A DNA stretch of 46,316 nt from a virus. Below the pieces are notes generated by a model. The model was not told the DNA's origin, made no database searches, and saw only the letters and a program-made list of their open reading frames with translations. Shown here one piece after another: positions 9,043 to 17,900 of the stretch (within the stretch, counting starts at the first letter, position 1; each line of letters opens with the position of its first letter). Location: positions 1 to 46,316 of the IMG/VR virus record IMGVR_UViG_3300042893_000777, one strand, 5' to 3'. A program made the position numbers and the translations under genes.

Positions 9043-10422
9043 TTAATTTTTTTGTTCTCTTTGTTGTCTTTTCTCTAACAATTCTTTAACCCTTTGTCTT
9101 TGTCTTTCTTCTTTTTGTTCTTCAAGACCTAAGAATGTGGTTGTAGATTCGGTATCAATGTCAATCATTGCATTATCAAATTTACAATTTTCAAACACAA
9201 CACCATCATCCCCAACACGAGATTTAGTAATTGCAATTGTTGCTAATTTCATCTCTTTTTGTTGTAACGTCTTGGCCACCGTTATAATTACGTGTCCAAC
9301 TTGTGCTTTCTTAATGGACCCTCCCATTTGGTCCGTTGTTACAACCTCAGATGATATTGAACTTCTGTTTCCTTGTGTTGCGGTCCAACCAACAAGGTTT
9401 AATTCGTGACACATCGCCTCAAATCCTCTCATTACAGACCCTTCACTTTTCCATTCATCTCCCAAATTTTTATCCGGAACAACACAGTCAATGTAATCTA
9501 ATACAACCATATCCACTTTTGTCCCATCTGCAATCATTTTTCTGATTTCATTCTTTATTTGGCTCATAGTTTTTGTGTCGGATGGTAATTTTTTCAAGTC
9601 CAACTTATTTGGCATTGTTTCCTCAATGTGTCTAACTTTTTGAATTACCTCTTCTCTTCTTTCTGACAATTCATCGGGATGAATCTTGGTCCAAAGGGTG
9701 TAATGTTTTCTTTGTATAACTTTTGGGTTATCTTCAAAAAAGATTTGTAATACATTGAATCCTAAGTTAAATGCGTGGTTTGATATCTTAGTCAATATTG
9801 TTGATTTACCTACTCCGGTTGGTGCCAATATAACACCTATTTCACCTTTCGCTAAACCACCTTTTAACAATCTGTCAATTCCAGGTATTCCCATTGGGAT
9901 TGGGTGTCTGTAATCGTCATCAAGCACTTGGTCTAAGTTTGAAAAAACATCCATTAAACTTGTGTCTTTTGAACCAACCATTAACGCCTCTCTCACTAAT
10001 TCTTCTAATGTGTCGTAGTTTTCAAACTCTCCACCATCAATGATTTTTTGGGCTTTTTTCATAACCTTCTGTAATTCTTGTTGTTTACAGAATTTTAATG
10101 CTTTTTCTTGAACGAATGCCACTCCGTCAATAGGTGCGTCCTTAATTTTCTTGATAGTATCAAGTACTATTTTGGATGCGGTTTCTTGTTGTAATTCAGA
10201 TTTTGTAATCTGTTCCAAAGTATCAAACGATGGTGTGTGGTCGTATTTTATATAATACTCTTTTACCATCTGAATTATTATTTTAAAATACTTATTTTCA
10301 AAATAATTGTTCTCAATTACATCAATTATTGATTGAGAAAATTCCTTGTCTACGATAATTTGGTTAAGTAGTTGTAGTTGAAAATTGTTTCCTAGATACT
10401 CGAAGTTTTTGTTTGTCGCCAT
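9043..10422 (-). CDS. 41: Replicative DNA helicase, DnaB/gp41-like
   Basis: 459 aa, close to T4 gp41 (475 aa). An N-terminal helical domain (residues 1-150) is followed by the RecA-like ATPase. Walker A is APTGVGKST at 200-208; Walker B is VDMVVLDYIDC near 300-310; GWTATQGNRSS and KKAQVGHVIITVAKT carry later helicase motifs. It should unwind the replication fork 5'-3' as a hexamer. A TATTTAT motif precedes the start, suggesting an internal promoter within the replication operon. The extreme C-terminus is Glu/Arg/Gln-rich. No separate primase or helicase loader is recognised in this window. Confidence 0.88.
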   Translation of the reverse strand: MATNKNFEYLGNNFQLQLLNQIIVDKEFSQSIIDVIENNYFENKYFKIIIQMVKEYYIKYDHTPSFDTLEQITKSELQQETASKIVLDTIKKIKDAPIDGVAFVQEKALKFCKQQELQKVMKKAQKIIDGGEFENYDTLEELVREALMVGSKDTSLMDVFSNLDQVLDDDYRHPIPMGIPGIDRLLKGGLAKGEIGVILAPTGVGKSTILTKISNHAFNLGFNVLQIFFEDNPKVIQRKHYTLWTKIHPDELSERREEVIQKVRHIEETMPNKLDLKKLPSDTKTMSQIKNEIRKMIADGTKVDMVVLDYIDCVVPDKNLGDEWKSEGSVMRGFEAMCHELNLVGWTATQGNRSSISSEVVTTDQMGGSIKKAQVGHVIITVAKTLQQKEMKLATIAITKSRVGDDGVVFENCKFDNAMIDIDTESTTTFLGLEEQKEERQRQRVKELLEKRQQREQKN

Positions 10423-10440
10423 AATTTTTCTTTACGTTAG

Positions 10441-10453
10441 TAATGATAAATAC
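10441..10453 (-). promoter_or_regulatory. TATTTAT-type candidate internal promoter before helicase
   Basis: The minus strand reads GTATTTATCATTA, 18 nt before the helicase ATG at 10422, inside an operon whose other junctions are short. Confidence 0.4.
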
Positions 10454-10461
10454 TAATACTT

Positions 10462-10905
10462 TTAGATAAATTCTGGATAAAAATAATTAAATCTTTTACC
10501 TGAAAAAATGTCAGTCAGGTCAGTAAGTACGCCTTTCAACTTTGGGCGTAGGTCTACGGTATATCTGACCTTTGGTGGGTACAATTTTGCGTCAAATGTT
10601 CTCTGACAAATTGTCACATTATCTATTTTAATATAGATATTAAAATTTTCCTTACCATCTGTAATTGATGTGTTTAGTACCTCAGGGTTTTCGGAAATTT
10701 CATATTGATTGTCTAACATATAAACAATACTTCTCATCTTCAAGTCATGTTGAAGTTGGCTAGAAAACGATCTAATGTAGTCATAAAACTCTTCGGATTT
10801 ATGGGCTTTTTTGTTAAAACCTTTAACATTAAAGAATCGTTGTACTACGATGTTATCGTTACACATTAACAAAAATTCTAATTTCGTTACGTCTTGATCT
10901 TTCAT
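10462..10905 (-). CDS. Unknown protein in replication operon
   Basis: 147 aa, not recognised. It starts MKDQDVTKLEFLLMCNDNIV and ends FNYFYPEFI; mixed alpha/beta composition, no signal peptide or membrane segment, one Cys near each end of the first 120 residues. It lies 6 nt after the RNase H gene and 39 nt before the helicase gene, so a replication or recombination role is likely from context only. It is much shorter than T4 gp59 (217 aa) and shows no primase motifs, so I do not assign either. Confidence 0.6.
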   Translation of the reverse strand: MKDQDVTKLEFLLMCNDNIVVQRFFNVKGFNKKAHKSEEFYDYIRSFSSQLQHDLKMRSIVYMLDNQYEISENPEVLNTSITDGKENFNIYIKIDNVTICQRTFDAKLYPPKVRYTVDLRPKLKGVLTDLTDIFSGKRFNYFYPEFI

Positions 10906-10911
10906 TTTTTT

Positions 10912-11925
10912 TTACTTTTTTGTTTTGTTTCTAAATTTTGTTTTTTCTTTTCTTGTTAATTTTAGAAAAGGTGTCAAAAAACCAACCCAAGCATCGTCCC
11001 GCTTAGGTAGGTATTTGAAGAGTCCGTCTTCCATCATCATTCTAATTAAATTTTTATGTCCTCTTCCGTCGGGATCCATCGACTCGGAATAATAAGATTC
11101 AACTAATTCTTTCCCTTCTTCACTTATTAGTGGTTCCGACAAATCTACAAGTTTTTTATTTATCTTGTAATACTCATCACCAAAAATACCATCTTTAGTT
11201 CTACCACTTAATAAGTTTTTTAAAGATTGATTGTCTTTATCTTCTTTTAAGAGTAATTCTCCTTTTGTTAAAATATCGTCGATATTTACCTCTTTGTCAA
11301 GTAACTCAGGAAATAATTTAACTAATGTTTTTTCCCCCAAATAATAAATTCCATTAATATTGTCTGACTTATCACCAGATAATATTTTCCAAGTTTTAAC
11401 ATTATAATGAGGTATCTCAACATCATACATTTTAATCATATCTCCACTCTTATAATGTTTTTTAGTACTTGGGGAGTAGATACTCACATCTTCAGAAATA
11501 AGTTGTGTAAGGTCTCTATCACTTGAGAAAATGGTTTTGTGTTCATCTTTAGATATTTTACAGTAGTACGCAATAATATCATCAGCCTCACAATCATCAA
11601 TTTCAATATGTCTTATAAACATTTCTTCAAGGTATTGTTTTACTCTTGTCTTTTGATATGAGAATGAATGTACTTGTTCTTCGGTATTTGCCTGTCTTCG
11701 GTTAAGTTTATAGTTGGGGTAAAATAATCTTCTTTGTGTTGAACTACTTTCGTTATCCCAACAAACCACAACTTTATTGTAGTTTCCTTCATCCAAAAAT
11801 TTTCTGGTTGTGTTTAAGAAATGCCAAATACCACCAACATGTTCTCCGTTATTATAAAAATCTTTGACACCACAAACTCCAATCTTCAGTAGATTGTTGC
11901 CATCAATAACAAGAGTTTTAATCAT
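10912..11925 (-). CDS. rnh: 5'-3' exonuclease / RNase H, FEN superfamily
   Basis: 337 aa, close to T4 RNase H (305 aa). Removes RNA primers and flaps during lagging-strand synthesis. Acidic metal ligands appear in order: D8 in VIDGNNLL, D57 in VVCWDNE, E113/D115/D116 in CEADDIIAYY, D136/D138 in SSDRDLTQL, and D185/D188 in LSGDKSDNI, the helix-hairpin-helix region. The C-terminus is Lys-rich (RKEKTKFRNKTKK). Located between uvsX and an unknown gene in the replication operon. Confidence 0.85.
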   Translation of the reverse strand: MIKTLVIDGNNLLKIGVCGVKDFYNNGEHVGGIWHFLNTTRKFLDEGNYNKVVVCWDNESSSTQRRLFYPNYKLNRRQANTEEQVHSFSYQKTRVKQYLEEMFIRHIEIDDCEADDIIAYYCKISKDEHKTIFSSDRDLTQLISEDVSIYSPSTKKHYKSGDMIKMYDVEIPHYNVKTWKILSGDKSDNINGIYYLGEKTLVKLFPELLDKEVNIDDILTKGELLLKEDKDNQSLKNLLSGRTKDGIFGDEYYKINKKLVDLSEPLISEEGKELVESYYSESMDPDGRGHKNLIRMMMEDGLFKYLPKRDDAWVGFLTPFLKLTRKEKTKFRNKTKK

Positions 11926-11957
11926 TTAAAATTTTTAAGTGGTTTGAAAATACTTTT

Positions 11958-12941
11958 TTACTCGTCATAGTCATCATCAGATTCATCTAAAGAATAATCT
12001 GAATACCCTAATTTTGTTTCCCAATAATCGGAATATTCTTTCTTATAATTATCCAAAGATTCTTTTGTGTCTGTAATATAACCTTGTGGTACTGCAATTA
12101 TCTTACCATCTTTATAACCAAGACCATTAACATGATTCTTTAATATTGAAATTTTTGTTCTAATTGCAAATGACACTTTTCTACCATTCTTAGTGGCATC
12201 AATGTGACTAATACCGGCCTTTTTCTGATTACCAAATAAGAACACTAATGACGATGCTAACCATATTGCTTCACCACCCTTAGCCTTTATTTCAGGTTGT
12301 CCAAATGGATTGTCAGGAAGTAATACCCATGGCTGATTTAAAATTACAAGAGTGTTATAATAAGGATATTCTTCTTTTTTGGATTTTGAAATTCTTGAAT
12401 GAATCCCCATACCAATCTTATCTGCAAGTACCTTAGCGTTGTGCATTCCACCACCTTTTCCATCAAAAGTCATCTGACAAGGTACACTACCAATACTATC
12501 CCATAAAAACAATAAACTATATGGGATATCTCCTTTTTCTTGAGAATCAAGTATTTCATTAATAAACTCAGTTGCTTGTTCAATTACATCAAATGAATCG
12601 TTAAAAATAAACATACCATCATATTCGCCAAGTTCGTTTTTCTCCGCTTGCAACCCTAATTCAATTGCGTGTTCCCAACTCCATTTTTTCTCAGTAATAA
12701 TAAGAATAGGTAAATGACCTTTCTTTTGTGCATCGGCTGCCGCCAATATCATTGCCGTTGTTTTTGAAGTGTTTGAATGCCCCAAGAACATGTTAACCCC
12801 ACCCATTACAGGTCCGGGTAATCCACAAGAGTTCATAAACGCTTCACCACAATTATAAAAACTTTCGGGTTTATATTTTGTTTTGGTAGAAAACTTATTT
12901 TTTATTGCGTCTAAACTAAATTCTTTCTTTTTCAATGCCAT
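11958..12941 (-). CDS. uvsX: UvsX-like RecA-family recombinase
   Basis: 327 aa from the ATG at 12941 (MALKKKEFSLDAIKN). A TTG nine bases upstream is open but less likely. The ATP site is GHSNTSKTT (residues 54-62), where the second Walker A Gly is replaced by Ser, comparable to the degenerate P-loop of T4 UvsX. Walker B is LLFLWDSIGS; VILNQPWVLLPDNPFGQPE carries the L2-type region. The C-terminus is acidic (DESDDDYDE), as in T4 UvsX (391 aa). It drives strand exchange for recombination-dependent replication. It is the first gene after the gp32 terminator and heads the replication operon. Confidence 0.85.
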   Translation of the reverse strand: MALKKKEFSLDAIKNKFSTKTKYKPESFYNCGEAFMNSCGLPGPVMGGVNMFLGHSNTSKTTAMILAAADAQKKGHLPILIITEKKWSWEHAIELGLQAEKNELGEYDGMFIFNDSFDVIEQATEFINEILDSQEKGDIPYSLLFLWDSIGSVPCQMTFDGKGGGMHNAKVLADKIGMGIHSRISKSKKEEYPYYNTLVILNQPWVLLPDNPFGQPEIKAKGGEAIWLASSLVFLFGNQKKAGISHIDATKNGRKVSFAIRTKISILKNHVNGLGYKDGKIIAVPQGYITDTKESLDNYKKEYSDYWETKLGYSDYSLDESDDDYDE

Positions 12942-12972
12942 AATAATCAATATTTGTTATAAAAAATATACA

Positions 12973-13002
12973 TAAAAAAACGGGAACTTTAAATGGTTCC
13001 CG
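12973..13002 (-). terminator. Rho-independent terminator after gp32
   Basis: CGGGAAC at 12981-12987 pairs with GTTCCCG at 12996-13002 around an 8-nt loop, followed on the minus strand by seven Ts (12974-12980). It lies 24 nt past the gp32 stop. Confidence 0.8.
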
Positions 13003-13026
13003 CCTAATTTTTTGTTGTTAATAAAC

Positions 13027-13890
13027 TTAGAATGGTAATTCTTCGTCAACCTCATCATTAACTTGTGGGTCAACTTTAGTAGGTTCTTGTTTTTTAGATC
13101 CCCCCATAGAAATCTCACCTTTCTCAGTATTTGAGTAGATGTATTTACCTGCATCTGAGTCCCATCTTGGGGTTTCTCCTCTTGCGATTGATTCTAAATA
13201 CTCAACTTGTTTTTTAGAATATACGTCTTCCCAAGTAAGTTCATTTTCAATCCATTCAGACATCTTATCATCATCTTCATGAACTGGTGTTGGGTCATCA
13301 TACATTACTGTTTGGATTACGGTATAAAACGCTCCTTTTGGGGTTTTTGCTTTTGTAAGTTCAAGAATAAGGTCTCTACCTTTATCGGCATCTGCGACAT
13401 CACCTTTTGCTTTGTAGATTGGAATAATTTTATCAAAGATTCCTTCTTGTTTGTAATTGTGTTTAAATCTCCAAAATTTAACACCATCTTGTTCGTTATC
13501 ACGGTCAATTACTTTAACAATATAAAACTTACGTGGTTTGTATTGTGTTGCCAATTGTTTGTCTGATTCACGACCTGTTGACATTAACTCTTCATATACC
13601 TCACTCAAAGGTGAACGTTCGTTGTCATTTTTTCCTGGATCGTAGAACTTCTGCCATTTACCATCAACATTGATTTCGTGAAACCAAACCTCTTTAAATG
13701 GTGAAGAACCATCTTGGGTAGGTAAAATACGAATTCTTTTTTGCCCTTGCTTTTCGTTATCCCTAAGGATTGCTGCAAAATATTTTTTCATTCTTTCTTC
13801 TTGTGACATTTTTGAAGTGGAAGAAGAACCACTTTGTTTTGAACTCTCATACTGAGCCAAAACTGAATCTAAGACATTGTTTGTCGCCAT
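13027..13890 (-). CDS. 32: Single-stranded DNA-binding protein, T4 gp32-like
   Basis: 287 aa (T4 gp32 is 301). The N-terminus is basic and Ser-rich, the core carries QKRIRILPTQDG, FKEVWFHEINV and VKFWRFKHNYKQEGIFDKI, typical of the gp32 OB-fold, and the C-terminus is acidic. No Cys is present anywhere, so the His-Cys3 zinc site of T4 gp32 is absent. The last residues, DEVDEELPF, look like the SSB-Ct peptide of bacterial SSB rather than the T4 tail. It is a single-gene transcript: a terminator follows and the leader contains AATAAATATATAC. It coats ssDNA and should recruit UvsX and fork proteins. Confidence 0.85.
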   Translation of the reverse strand: MATNNVLDSVLAQYESSKQSGSSSTSKMSQEERMKKYFAAILRDNEKQGQKRIRILPTQDGSSPFKEVWFHEINVDGKWQKFYDPGKNDNERSPLSEVYEELMSTGRESDKQLATQYKPRKFYIVKVIDRDNEQDGVKFWRFKHNYKQEGIFDKIIPIYKAKGDVADADKGRDLILELTKAKTPKGAFYTVIQTVMYDDPTPVHEDDDKMSEWIENELTWEDVYSKKQVEYLESIARGETPRWDSDAGKYIYSNTEKGEISMGGSKKQEPTKVDPQVNDEVDEELPF

Positions 13891-13959
13891 TGTGTATATA
13901 TTTATTAAAGGTTTACGTAGAAAATATAGTTATAAAAAGTAGGGTAGTCAATAAAGTAT

Positions 13960-13998
13960 TTAAAAAAATTTGAGAGAGGGTTGTTGATGTCCCTCTCT
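13960..13998 (-). terminator. Rho-independent terminator after the PPPPGG-repeat gene
   Basis: AGAGAGGG (13973-13980) pairs with CCCTCTCT (13991-13998) around a 10-nt loop; the minus strand then has a T-rich run (13962-13970). It separates the 14005-14926 genes from the gp32 transcript. Confidence 0.75.
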
Positions 13999-14004
13999 AA
14001 AGTG

Positions 14005-14700
14005 TTACATCATATCTTCGTCTTTTTCATAGTCATTAAATGACCCCTTAATCTCGTCAGGTGAATATTCTTCAACATCATCACTAGTTAAAACATACTC
14101 ATTCTTTCCAGATTTTGTCATGTCTTCTTGTTTGTCAATAAAAAAGTCAGATAACTTTTGATTAAATGGTCCTGAATCTAAACTTCTTAGTTCAAGTTTT
14201 TCCTGTGGTGTTTTTGGTCTAATTTGTTCAATCTTACTTTCCAAATCATTAATTTTACTAATTAATTGGTCCATTTCACCAAGTTTTGTTTCCAAATTAC
14301 CAAGTTGTGAGAATAAATTATTAAAATATTCTTCTTGTTTGTCTGCCATAGTTTTTTGGCTATCTACTAAGTCAGTAATATCCAATTCTTCGGTTCCACC
14401 TTCTTCATCTTTGGTTCCACCAATTTCTTCAACATCTTTATCTGTTTCAATATCAATTGGTTGTGGTCCTTCTGCTCCTGGTGCTGGTGGTACATCTCCT
14501 CCTGGAGGTGGTGGTAAGTCTCCTCCTGGCGCTGGTGGTGCTCCTGGTTCTCCAATTGGCGCTTCTCCTCCTGGAGGTGGTGGTAAGTCTCCTCCTGGAG
14601 GTGGTGGAAGTTCTTCTACCGGTGCTCCTTGTTCTAAGATATATTTATTAATACTTCTATATCTTTTAATTTCTTCTAATATTTTTCTCTCTATACTCAT
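14005..14700 (-). CDS. Unknown acidic protein with PPPPGG repeats and coiled coil
   Basis: 231 aa, not recognised. Three parts are visible: an amphipathic N-terminus (MSIERKILEEIKRYRSINKY); a Pro/Gly tract (about residues 28-78) with repeated PPPPGGD/E and PPAPGG units; and an acidic half with a predicted coiled coil (YFNNLFSQLGNLETKLGEMD and following, residues about 122-162). The C-terminus is acidic, ending EKDEDMM. It overlaps nothing and begins 1 nt after the preceding small gene. The N-terminal helix ending YILEQG resembles leader-like segments of other proteins here. A scaffold-like or virion-internal role is possible from composition, but unproven. Confidence 0.65.
   Translation of the reverse strand: MSIERKILEEIKRYRSINKYILEQGAPVEELPPPPGGDLPPPPGGEAPIGEPGAPPAPGGDLPPPPGGDVPPAPGAEGPQPIDIETDKDVEEIGGTKDEEGGTEELDITDLVDSQKTMADKQEEYFNNLFSQLGNLETKLGEMDQLISKINDLESKIEQIRPKTPQEKLELRSLDSGPFNQKLSDFFIDKQEDMTKSGKNEYVLTSDDVEEYSPDEIKGSFNDYEKDEDMM
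14480..14620. repeat. Tandem repeat encoding PPPPGG units
   Basis: The plus strand repeats CTCCTCCTGGAGGTGGTGG-like units, giving PPPPGGD/E and PPAPGG copies in the minus-strand gene. Unit number is likely to vary between relatives. Confidence 0.75.
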
Positions 14701-14701
14701 A

Positions 14702-14926
14702 TTAACCGTTTAATAATGTTTTTATTCCAGATTTAGTTTCAACTTGAACTTTTTTAAATTGTCTCATTGTATTATCAACTCTTTCAATAAGTCCGTCTTT
14801 CATTCTTATTGTGTAACAATCTCCGGTGTCTAGGTCACAAACTTCTTTATAACCATCACCCTTATCTTTTTCAGTAACTCTGGTATTTTTACCTAAGTAG
14901 TTATCCAATATTAATTTTGTGTTCAT
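14702..14926 (-). CDS. Unknown small protein
   Basis: 74 aa, starts MNTKLILDNYLGKNTRVTEK, not recognised. It contains KEVCDLDTGDCYTIRMKDG, a compact beta-like segment with two Cys, and a basic C-terminal half (MRQFKKVQVETKSGIKTLLNG). The ATG is 3 nt from a strong TATTTAT-type motif and the gene runs straight into the PPPPGG-repeat gene, so the two likely form a short transcript ending at 13960-13998. Confidence 0.65.
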   Translation of the reverse strand: MNTKLILDNYLGKNTRVTEKDKGDGYKEVCDLDTGDCYTIRMKDGLIERVDNTMRQFKKVQVETKSGIKTLLNG

Positions 14927-14929
14927 AAT

Positions 14930-14948
14930 GTTTTTATTTATAAATATC
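14930..14948 (-). promoter_or_regulatory. TATTTAT-type candidate promoter
   Basis: The minus strand reads GATATTTATAAATAAAAAC, ending 3 nt before the ATG at 14926. This copy also contains TATAAATA, the T4 late-promoter core. Confidence 0.5.
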
Positions 14949-14956
14949 CAGTTTAG

Positions 14957-17900
14957 TTAAAAAGAGAAAGTTAATGAAAATGTTTTATAATATTCTTTTC
15001 TACTATTGTCAGGTTCTCCATTTGATAATATAGGGAATGAGGTAAGACTGAACTTAGCGTAATAAGTTCCTTTATAATTTTGCATTGGTTGTCCTGATGT
15101 ACACCCAAACTCATCAAGTATCTCTTGTATATCCATTGTAAATGTGTCTCCATTTATAATATATTCGGATACTTCGGCTTGACCACCGCTATTAACACAC
15201 GGAGCTTTTGACCCACCTAATAATAACATTTCAACAAATCTTATTTTACGTTTACCGTCCGTTGGATTTAATTTAATAGTATATGATTCCAAAAGAGGTG
15301 GACTGAAATTAGTATATTTTGGTTCAACCAAGAATATTGGAGGATTTGGTTCTGGTATAGGTGTTGGTTTAGGTTGATTATTTTGTATATAGGTAAACGC
15401 ATCCGTTGTATTTTGGATTTTTTGTTTTTGTGGTTGTTCTGTCATTGTTGACCATACACTACCATTTGTTGGCCAAGTATCCATAATAGATTTAGACATT
15501 CCTGTAATATACGTTTGTATTTGGGTATTATCCCCAACATTACGAACAGGTAAATTAGACACATTACTTTTATATTTACCAATAAAAAATTCTAAGAATG
15601 AATCAAAAGATGTGAAACTTGCAAATGGTTTTTGTGTTAGATTTGATGAACTTCCACAAAAATATGAATTATTAAAATAGGTTGCGGAACCACCAAAATT
15701 ATTATCTAAGGTCACATAACCATAATTATTATTTTGACCTGTAAAATTATTACCACTAATAGAATATGTCCAAATAGTCATAAAAATAAAATCAATAAAT
15801 TTTAACTTATCATCATTAGATAATGTTGTAATCGCATTAACGGCACTAACAATTTTACTGTAAGCTTCTGGGATTGTTATTGATGTATTAACAGGTGTTG
15901 TTGCGGTATAAGTATTATAAGACGTATTTAATAACGTACTACAATCTTGATTTGTTGTTGGGACTACTTTAGGGTCGGCAGTTTTATTTGTTGCTTCAGT
16001 TGCGGTTTTAATATTATTATTTGTTTCTGTAATAGTATTTTTCTTATCCTCTTCTTTAACTCTTTCCTTAAGTGTTGTTAAAATAGTCGCACTTAAAGAT
16101 TGTAATAAATTATCTATTGCCGGAATACTATAGAAAGGTTGTCTTTGTCCTTTAAATGATGTATCAAACCCATTTTCACTAATTCTATGTGATACGCTTG
16201 TAATCATATATGGACCACTAAACATTGGGATATTTCTTAAATTAAAATACATTAATGGTTGTATCAAGGCACATCCCATCATATCAATTTCACATTCATA
16301 ACTTCTATTTCTATATACATTGTATAATGAAACACTCTGACTTGCGCCACCTCTATTTCTATATTGGTTTGCCATTTGATTTAACATCTGTAAAGATTCT
16401 GTAGTTGGTAATCCGGGATTTTGACCAATATCCATTTGTTTAAAAATCTGTTGGTTCTGGGGACCAAAATCAACATTAAATCCAACAACCTTATTTGATT
16501 TATCCCAATTTGTTTTTCCGTTTTGACTTTCTAATAATGGGTTATCCGTAGCTCTTCTAAGATCAAAAGCATCATCTCTAAATTTATAATCAACATTATT
16601 ATTCATCGCCAATTTATCACTCGGAACATAAGAGTAAACACATAAATATTTTGCGGTAGTATCTCTATAATCTACATTTAAATGAGTTCCAAACAAAGAA
16701 TTTGCAAACTCTAAAGTGCCTTCAGGTCTTGGATTTGGTGTTTTAGAAACGTCTTGTACGTTATAGAAATTAGCATATGATGGAAGAATAAAACTTAGGA
16801 ATCTATTTTCAATCAAAATTGTATTTATAATTCCCAACATATTGTTTGCATAGTTCATAGATTCAATCTGCGTTTTTAACTTAAAAATATCAACGAATAT
16901 TTTTTGTCCAACATCTCTACTAGCTCTATCAACTAAAAGGACATCTTCAAATAACGTTTTACTTCTAAGGTCTGCTCCGGCAATCCATTTATCGTTAATT
17001 GCTTTAAATGACTCCCAAGTATCCAACCTAACTAAATCACCGTCATATTCTTTAAATTTAACTCCTGTTGAGTTTGCGGTTATTTTAACATTTGGTAGTT
17101 TTGCCCTTGCCCCAACTAATGTGTTATCTAAAATTAAATTAATATATTGTTCTCCCTTAGAAATATATTGTGTCATAAGGGTATAAAATTTACTCAAATT
17201 TAAAGTTGGGTCCGCAAGTTTTTGAGTCGCATAAAGTTTAATCATCGGATGATATAACTTTATATTATTTTCACTAAACTCCATATCCATATCAATAAAG
17301 AAATCAGTAATGTAAGAACCATTATCTGTATATTCTAATTTTGGTATTTCAGAAAACCCAACATAGGTTTCTAAAGTATTCCAAGTTATAGGGTATTGTG
17401 TTTTTGATTGAGCTAAAGTGATTCCTCCACCAGCATAAGGTAATGCATTTGGTGAATTTTGGACGTATCCTCCCCACGTATATGGGTCTTCAATAAAATC
17501 ATTTGAAAATGTGTAAAACATTTTTTTATCAAAGTTTGATGGATTTCCATATTTAAATACAACATTATACCCCATAAAAGATTCTAATATTTTTTGTATA
17601 TTATTTTTTTGACTTTCTTTTATTGTGTTAATTAATGCCGACCCAGTTAAATTTTTTGGGTTATCCGTTTTAAACATTGCTCTCATAAGTCCTTGGAAAT
17701 TTTCATAGGACTCTTCTTCATTTACGTTAGGATTTCTTGGATTTAAATTACTTTCGAAATCATAAACCGATTGACTAAATAATAAAAATTGTTCTTCAAA
17801 TTTATTTAGAATTTCAGGACTAAATGTTGTAAATAATTCTGTAATTTTTGTATACTTATCTGGGTCACCAAATATTCCAAAATTTTCTTGTTCTTCGGTG

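Noticed and set aside
12942-12950. TTG start for uvsX
   Set aside because: The ATG at 12941 is 9 nt downstream and gives a normal N-terminus.
12957-13154. 65-codon minus-strand frame in the gp32 end and terminator
   Set aside because: It overlaps the gp32 C-terminus in another frame and reads through the terminator hairpin.
13207-13566. 119-codon plus-strand frame opposite gp32
   Set aside because: It lies wholly antisense to the well-supported gp32 gene, is aromatic and hydrophobic by frame complement, and has no promoter motif.
14339-14713. 124-codon plus-strand Pro/Gly/Ser frame
   Set aside because: It is the complement of the PPPPGG-repeat gene; the repeat keeps several frames open.
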